From Anaerolineaceae bacterium (GTDB lineage: Bacteria; Chloroflexota; Anaerolineae; Aggregatilineales; Phototrophicaceae), in assembly GCA_002699585.1 (NCBI GenBank), contig PABP01000021.1:558001-622000 (forward strand): a DNA stretch of 64,000 nucleotides. The letters run 5' to 3'. How positions within the stretch are numbered: position 1 is the stretch's first letter; the number at the start of each line of letters is the position of its first letter. A program made the position numbers and the translations under genes. The notes under the pieces were generated by a model. That model made no database searches. It was given only the letters and a program-made list of their open reading frames with translations, and was not told where the DNA came from. Positions 59,210 through 64,000 of this stretch are shown piece by piece.

Positions 59210-60319
59210 ATGACTCTCTTAGAAATTGGTGCCTTTGCGACCGTTTTTTTACTATCGCTGATCATCAGCGTAGCCGTGATGCCTTTGGCGATTCACCTCA
59301 GTCATAAATGGGGTATCGTTAGCCAACCCGGTGGCCGCCGCCATGAAACGACACCTGTACCGAAGCTCGGTGGTCTGGCCATTTTCTTAGGCTTTACGGT
59401 TGCCGTCATTGCGGCGCAGTTCTTACCTGTGGAGCGTTTTGATTCCCTGGAGATCATACGCCTATTGGGTCTGCTGCTTGGTGGGGCAATGATCTTCTTA
59501 GTCGGCCTATTGGATGATCTCTATGAATTGAGTTACTTCTGGTTGTTCCTGGGCCAGATCGTCGCATCAGCGATTGCCATTGCCTTCCAGGTCATCATTG
59601 AATATTTCAATAACCCTCTGACAGGCAGCCAGACCGAAGCATGGCCCTATCTGGTGACGGTTGCATTAACGATGTTCTGGCTCGTCCTCATGATGAACAC
59701 AGTCAATTTCCTGGATGGACTTGATGGTCTGACGTCAGGCATCGCCATCATCGCCGGGTTGCTATTATTCATCAACAGCGCCTTCCGACTTGTTCCCGCC
59801 CAGACCAGCGTGAGCCTGCTGCCACTGGCGATGGTTGGGGCCTGCCTCGGCTTCTTGATATTCAATTTCTATCCATCACGGGTATATCTAGGCGGGTCTG
59901 CGGTTTACCTGGGCTATCTGATTGGGGCACTCAGCATTATCGGCGGCGCCAAAATGGCGACTATTTTGCTCGTCATGGGCTTGCCCCTCATGGACTTGAC
60001 GTGGCAGGCTTTTAGCCGCTTAGCACGTGGGCGTAATCCATTTCAAGGAGATCGCGGCCATTTGCATTTCCGTCTGCTGGATAGCAAACGTATGAGTCAC
60101 CGCCAGATTGTCCTCAGCTATTATGCTTTCTGCGCCTTCTTCGGTGGCCTGACGCTCGTATTGGAAAGCCAGCTCTACAAGTTCATCGCCTTTGGCGTCA
60201 TGCTGGTGCTGATTTCCATCGGTTTCTATATTGTTGCCCGCTGGCGCGGCAATCAAAATGGCTCATCGGGAACAGCATCGTCCTCGTCGACTTCGTCTTC
60301 TTCATCGTCTATTTCATAA
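59210..60319 (+). CDS. Undecaprenyl-phosphate sugar-1-phosphate transferase, TagO/WecA type
   Basis: Transfers a sugar phosphate, probably N-acetylglucosamine, to undecaprenyl phosphate and starts wall polymer synthesis. About ten transmembrane helices, Asp pair LLDDLYELS (102-103), catalytic NTVNFLDGLDGLTSG (163-177) and the cytoplasmic GRNPFQGDRGHLHFRLLDSK loop with HLHFRL are the MraY/WecA signatures. The last 20 residues are nearly all Ser and Thr; they overlap by 67 bases the acidic tail of the convergent gene. Confidence 0.92.
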   Translation: MTLLEIGAFATVFLLSLIISVAVMPLAIHLSHKWGIVSQPGGRRHETTPVPKLGGLAIFLGFTVAVIAAQFLPVERFDSLEIIRLLGLLLGGAMIFLVGLLDDLYELSYFWLFLGQIVASAIAIAFQVIIEYFNNPLTGSQTEAWPYLVTVALTMFWLVLMMNTVNFLDGLDGLTSGIAIIAGLLLFINSAFRLVPAQTSVSLLPLAMVGACLGFLIFNFYPSRVYLGGSAVYLGYLIGALSIIGGAKMATILLVMGLPLMDLTWQAFSRLARGRNPFQGDRGHLHFRLLDSKRMSHRQIVLSYYAFCAFFGGLTLVLESQLYKFIAFGVMLVLISIGFYIVARWRGNQNGSSGTASSSSTSSSSSSIS

Positions 60320-61725
60320 TCATCATCGATGTCTTCATAAACGAGTTCGTCATCTTCCTCAGCCTCGTCCTCATCAGGTGAAGCGGAGAAAATGGGTACA
60401 ACGGGACTGCTACCTGCCGTTGGGCGTCCTGCGGTTGGCCGTGTTGCAAATGGGTTCACAGGTTGTGTCGACGTGGGTGCTTTTTCATCTTCCTCATTGC
60501 CATCATCGGTATTGTCATCCTCATCATCTAAATCAGGCTCATCACTAACCGACGTCGTTAATGGCACCGCACGAGCACTCGTAGATTCTGGTACATCATC
60601 CTCGTCCTTGCCATCTTCCGCTGGCAAGGCATTTCGTCCACCTGGCAGCGATAGGGTCGAGGGTCGGGTTGTCCGTTGTGGCTGCTCCGACTGTCGCGAG
60701 ATCGTGCTTGCGCCTAGCCGCGGATTAACTTCACCGCTTTCTAGTTCATCAACATCTGTCTCGTCGTCGGGTTCGTCAATATCCAGCAGCCTTGGCTGTG
60801 CCCCAATTATCGGTTCGTCACCGGGCGCGCCGGGAACAGGCAAGGTGAGGTGATAGATGCTCGGGATAATGGCGTCTTGTTCGGCTTTCGCCCGCCGACG
60901 AGCCTGTGCCGCCCGCTGACGTTCGCGCTCCCGATCACGCGCTTCGATGGCTTCCACCCGTGTCATAGTAATCATCTTGCCACGCCGGAACGTTGCGCTG
61001 CGGCCCGTGACGCGCTCAACCACATACTCGATGCCGCCCAGTGCCAGCACCATCACCACGTTGACACCGATAATCAGTACCAATGTGCCTTCGATCACGC
61101 TCATGGATGTCGTAATTGGCATGGAAAGGGCAGCGAAAATGGCATTCCCAATACCCAGGATCACCAGAATAGCCGCCGCCACAGCAAGCGAAGCAATGAT
61201 CGCCCGCCAACCTTGAAGATCTTTGGGCAAATGCGGGAACATGGTATTGCTAATCGTGAAGAGGATATAGAACCACAACCAGAAATCGGGTGTGCCCAAC
61301 AACTGAGAAAACCCAGCACTGACGTCATTCAGGTCGCCACTGCTGATCGTCGTCATGAAGCCCGCTATATCGAAGATATGTGTGGCCATCAACCAGACGA
61401 TGACAAGGCCACTGATGAGGGGCGCAGCCGAGATAATGGCTTTTTGGATGCGACCTGTGCGACGGGCAAGCTGCACAAAATTCAAATGCAGTTCACCAAC
61501 TTCTTGCCTCTCAGGCCATTTGATTGACCTTTCTGCCCGGACATCCAGCAGGCCAGCTACCAACCAGTAGATGACCTCATGCAAGATGATGCCGGGCAGA
61601 AAGAACGTATAGTAGAGAATAGTCGTTGTTTCGTAGTTCTGGGTTAGCAGCCAGCCCACTTTAAAGATGTGCTGATGTAACCAACGCTCAATCCGCCGGA
61701 AAACAATGAATAGTCCCGCGATCAA
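60253..61725 (-). CDS. Multi-span membrane protein with long acidic cytoplasmic tail
   Basis: A protein of 490 residues if started at TTG 61725, with the tpiA stop 36 bases upstream in the same frame, so that a slightly earlier CTG start is possible. Five to six transmembrane helices cover 1-245; the first contains PGIILHEVIYWLVAG, a lone HE motif without a third zinc ligand visible in the HExxH spacing. A basic helix (RVEAIEARDRERERQRAAQA) and a 200-residue Asp/Glu-rich tail follow. The function is unknown. It is the last gene after the kinase and tpiA genes. Confidence 0.7.
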   Translation of the reverse strand: MIAGLFIVFRRIERWLHQHIFKVGWLLTQNYETTTILYYTFFLPGIILHEVIYWLVAGLLDVRAERSIKWPERQEVGELHLNFVQLARRTGRIQKAIISAAPLISGLVIVWLMATHIFDIAGFMTTISSGDLNDVSAGFSQLLGTPDFWLWFYILFTISNTMFPHLPKDLQGWRAIIASLAVAAAILVILGIGNAIFAALSMPITTSMSVIEGTLVLIIGVNVVMVLALGGIEYVVERVTGRSATFRRGKMITMTRVEAIEARDRERERQRAAQARRRAKAEQDAIIPSIYHLTLPVPGAPGDEPIIGAQPRLLDIDEPDDETDVDELESGEVNPRLGASTISRQSEQPQRTTRPSTLSLPGGRNALPAEDGKDEDDVPESTSARAVPLTTSVSDEPDLDDEDDNTDDGNEEDEKAPTSTQPVNPFATRPTAGRPTAGSSPVVPIFSASPDEDEAEEDDELVYEDIDDDYEIDDEEDEVDEDDAVPDEPF

Positions 61726-61760
61726 TGCGCCTTGCAGTAAGAGCGTTAAGCCTTCCAGGA

Positions 61761-62531
61761 CTAACTACCTTTTACCTCAGCGGCAATACGGACCAGATCA
61801 GTGAATGCATCCACTTTGAGGGAAGCACCACCCACCAGCGCGCCATCGACATCCGGCTGTGACATATATTCTTCCATGTTATTGGGTTTGACGCTGCCAC
61901 CATACTGGATACGTACCTGCTGGGCAACTGCATCGCCGTATAGGTCAATCAGTACTGAACGAATCGTGCCGCCGATGATATTCTGGGCAATTTCACCGCT
62001 GGCGCTTTTACCTGTACCAATTGCCCAGATCGGTTCATAGGCGATGACAACTTTGGGCATATCTTCCGCCGGAATGCCATCCAATGCAGCCCGAACCTGC
62101 CCACCAACGAATGAAGTGGTTTCACCAGCTTCATTTTGTTCCAGGCTTTCACCAACAGCGATGATAGGCTTGATACCATGTGCCAGGGCAGCTTTTGCCT
62201 TCTTGTTGACCTTCTCGTCGGTTTCATTCAAGTAAGCACGGCACTCAGAGTGGCCGATAATGGCATACTCGACCAAATCCTGGATCATCACCGGGGCGAC
62301 TTCTGACGTGTATGCGCCGCTATCTTCCCAATGCACATTTTGTGAACTCACGGCGATTTCGGTATTGGCCAGAACGCTGGATACGGCTGCCAGTGAAACA
62401 AACGTTGGGGCAACCACGCGTTCAACCGTTGAATAGGGAGCTAACGCCTTGGCTAGTTCCTCGACAAATGCAACTGATTCTGGCAACGTTTTGTTCATCT
62501 TCCAGTTACCAGCAATAATTGGTGTTCTCAT
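61761..62531 (-). CDS. tpiA: Triosephosphate isomerase
   Basis: Interconverts glyceraldehyde 3-phosphate and dihydroxyacetone phosphate. N-terminal RTPIIAGNWKMNKTL has the catalytic Lys, AIIGHSECRAYL the catalytic His, AYEPIWAIGTGKSASGE the catalytic Glu and phosphate loop. 256 residues. The ATG overlaps the Ser/Thr kinase stop by four bases (62528-62531). Confidence 0.97.
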   Translation of the reverse strand: MRTPIIAGNWKMNKTLPESVAFVEELAKALAPYSTVERVVAPTFVSLAAVSSVLANTEIAVSSQNVHWEDSGAYTSEVAPVMIQDLVEYAIIGHSECRAYLNETDEKVNKKAKAALAHGIKPIIAVGESLEQNEAGETTSFVGGQVRAALDGIPAEDMPKVVIAYEPIWAIGTGKSASGEIAQNIIGGTIRSVLIDLYGDAVAQQVRIQYGGSVKPNNMEEYMSQPDVDGALVGGASLKVDAFTDLVRIAAEVKGS

Positions 62532-64000
62532 GAGGTTACTTCTATCTCCTTAAGATGGGTCTCTGCCATCGTGCGCACCCATTGCGGCGCACGGACATCG
62601 TCTAGTATACCTTGCAAAACCGGAGTTGCCCGTTGGCTCTGGCCTCTCGCAATCAGTAAATCCGCTCGTAAAAGCTGTGCTTCCGCCAAATAACCTTCGC
62701 TACTGCTGAGCGATTCTATCGCGTTACCGGCCAATATATAATTACCCTCATCGATGAGCCGCAGCGCTTGTACATAATTCACCAATGGTGAATCAAGCGT
62801 TCCCCGGATATTGACCTGCCCATCCGTTAACTCTGTTGCCAGTGATAGCAGTTCCGATGCATCAATACGATCCGTCAGTGCCACATGCTCATAAATATAC
62901 TGCGTACTATAGGCATGGATAGACTGGGCAAAATCGTTATTCGGGCTAGGCTGCATCTGACTAAGCACAGCATACAACACGGCCGATGTTACATCATTAT
63001 ATTGATCAGCTAGTAGGGACGCATTCGCCAGATACACGCTCTCGTCGTCCGCCGCCGACAACCCATCGCTGATGCTATCTTGAGCCTCATTTATATCGCC
63101 TTGATGCCAATTAGAGGCTGCATAAACCAGATACGATACAAAACTATCATCATCCGCTAACTGTCCCTGTGGACTATCCAGGTCGAGTTCACGTAAATCG
63201 AGGGTAGGGAAGCCAAGATAGGTGTTCAGGCCAAAATAACTGGCTTCATTTCCACGGCTGACCACTGTTGCCCGGATGCTACCACTTTCCAGGTCAAGGT
63301 CACGTAGTTGGACCAGGTTATTCATTGCACGCAGCATCAGCATGGCGATAATCAGCATGCTGACCAATAAGCCAGCACATCCAAGTCCCTGCCAGAATCG
63401 GCGGCCATTTGATTTGCGATGCTGTTTAGTCGTGGCTGATGGCGAACCTTGGAAATCTTCTAACTCTGTAGAGACATCAACTGTCTTGGAACCTAGAGCA
63501 TGCCGTGCTGCCATTGAGCGACTGGTCTCCTCAACCGGCGCGGCTACCGCCGACACTTCCTCATATCTTGTAGCGGCTTTTTCAACTCGGCTGGGGTCAA
63601 GCGACTGCAAACTGTCTCTACGGATGGCCTGCGTCAAGTCAGCGATTAATTCATTGGCTGTGCTATAACGCTCATCACGATTCTTAGACAGTGCCTTTAC
63701 CAAAACTGTTTCGACTTCTTCTGGAATATCCGTATTGAGCGACGAGGGCAGGGGCAGCGGCGTATAGATGTGGTCATGGATGATCGCATAGGGCGTATCT
63801 CCTGTAAAAGGCACATGCCCAACCATCAACTCATACAGAACGACGCCAAACGCATACAGGTCGCTGCGCCCATCAAGGTCTTTTTCCCCACGTGCTTGTT
63901 CTGGGGAGATATAGTGTGGCGTCCCCAGCAGCATATCCACGCTCAGAGTTGACTCACCCAAATGCACCATACGCGCCAGACCAAAGTCTGTGACATAGGG
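62528..64000 (-). CDS. Ser/Thr protein kinase with membrane anchor, 5' part cut off
   Basis: The reading frame runs past the window end. From the edge it reads YVTDFGLAR (the DFG motif), then LLGTPHYISPEQARGEKDLD and SDLYAFGVVLYELMVGHVPF, so at least the C-lobe of a PknB-like Hanks-type kinase is present. A transmembrane helix (LGCAGLLVSMLIIAMLMLRA) follows a 100-residue linker, and an outer TPR-like domain (SVYLANASLLADQYNDVTSA, AEAQLLRADLLIARGQSQRA) ends the protein. ATG 63970 is only an internal codon. The outer part lacks PASTA domains. Confidence 0.9.
   Translation of the reverse strand, partial: PYVTDFGLARMVHLGESTLSVDMLLGTPHYISPEQARGEKDLDGRSDLYAFGVVLYELMVGHVPFTGDTPYAIIHDHIYTPLPLPSSLNTDIPEEVETVLVKALSKNRDERYSTANELIADLTQAIRRDSLQSLDPSRVEKAATRYEEVSAVAAPVEETSRSMAARHALGSKTVDVSTELEDFQGSPSATTKQHRKSNGRRFWQGLGCAGLLVSMLIIAMLMLRAMNNLVQLRDLDLESGSIRATVVSRGNEASYFGLNTYLGFPTLDLRELDLDSPQGQLADDDSFVSYLVYAASNWHQGDINEAQDSISDGLSAADDESVYLANASLLADQYNDVTSAVLYAVLSQMQPSPNNDFAQSIHAYSTQYIYEHVALTDRIDASELLSLATELTDGQVNIRGTLDSPLVNYVQALRLIDEGNYILAGNAIESLSSSEGYLAEAQLLRADLLIARGQSQRATPVLQGILDDVRAPQWVRTMAETHLKEIEVTS

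Noticed and set aside
60392-60853. Plus-strand 153-codon frame opposite the acidic-tail protein
   Set aside because: It is the complement of Asp/Glu/Pro-rich codons and reads as Ser/Val low complexity.

Overview
The window reads as a chromosome segment of a bacterium, most likely a member of the Chloroflexota (Anaerolineae-like). This placement is an inference from several traits: secreted and lipid-anchored proteins with Thr/Pro/Glu-rich spacers, LysM proteins, ThyX with a TK1-type thymidine kinase, a complete Bat/MoxR operon, and a fused DnaQ-DinG helicase. No rRNA and no complete tRNA gene is present, so the lineage cannot be fixed from the window alone.

Region 1 (1 to about 11,200) is the right-hand part of an integrated mobile element that begins left of the window. 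It carries a tyrosine recombinase (10153-11061) next to a truncated tRNA 3' end (11165-11199, best matched to tRNA-His). To the left lie two co-directional minus-strand operons. One holds three small genes (9957 to 9010). The other runs parA, parB, two paralogous zinc proteins, a three-zinc-ribbon protein, a small basic protein, a LexA-like winged-helix protein, a replication-initiator-like protein, a DnaC-like helicase loader, two small genes, a Dam-type methylase and a cut-off gene at the edge. Inside the initiator gene are four 21-bp iteron-like repeats next to an AT-rich tract, which is the layout of a lambda-type origin. A 24-bp inverted repeat inside parB is a candidate parS. The element therefore looks like an integrative plasmid or plasmid-like prophage that can replicate and partition.

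Region 2 (11.2-45.7 kb) is core chromosome. It holds an SRPBCC protein, small membrane proteins, the NAD(P)HX repair enzyme, a polyprenyl synthase, an orphan histidine kinase, a DnaQ-DinG helicase, a two-domain phosphate-binding-like protein, a truncated hemoglobin, ThyX, yebC-ruvC-ruvA, RadC, pyruvate kinase, enolase, a cysteine desulfurase with mnmA, a prepilin peptidase, a cluster of JAMM, ACT and SbnI-like proteins, a Nudix hydrolase, a histidine-rich polytopic membrane protein, and two LysM cell-envelope proteins flanking a DUF192 protein.

Region 3 (45.9-53.5 kb) is one tightly packed Bat operon: MoxR ATPase, DUF58, a BatD/DUF4381-like protein, BatA, BatB, BatC, BatD and BatE. Region 4 (53.6-64 kb) holds thymidine kinase, bL31 (with an unusual C-terminal domain resembling the RNA polymerase alpha CTD), bL27, bL21, a cupin, queA-ruvB, upp, a TagO/WecA-like transferase, an acidic-tailed membrane protein, triosephosphate isomerase and a Ser/Thr protein kinase cut by the window end.

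Functionally, the core genes cover nucleotide supply (thyX, tdk, upp), Holliday-junction processing (ruvABC), lower glycolysis (tpiA, eno, pyk), tRNA modification (mnmA, queA) and envelope maintenance. The element is a self-contained replication, partition and integration module.
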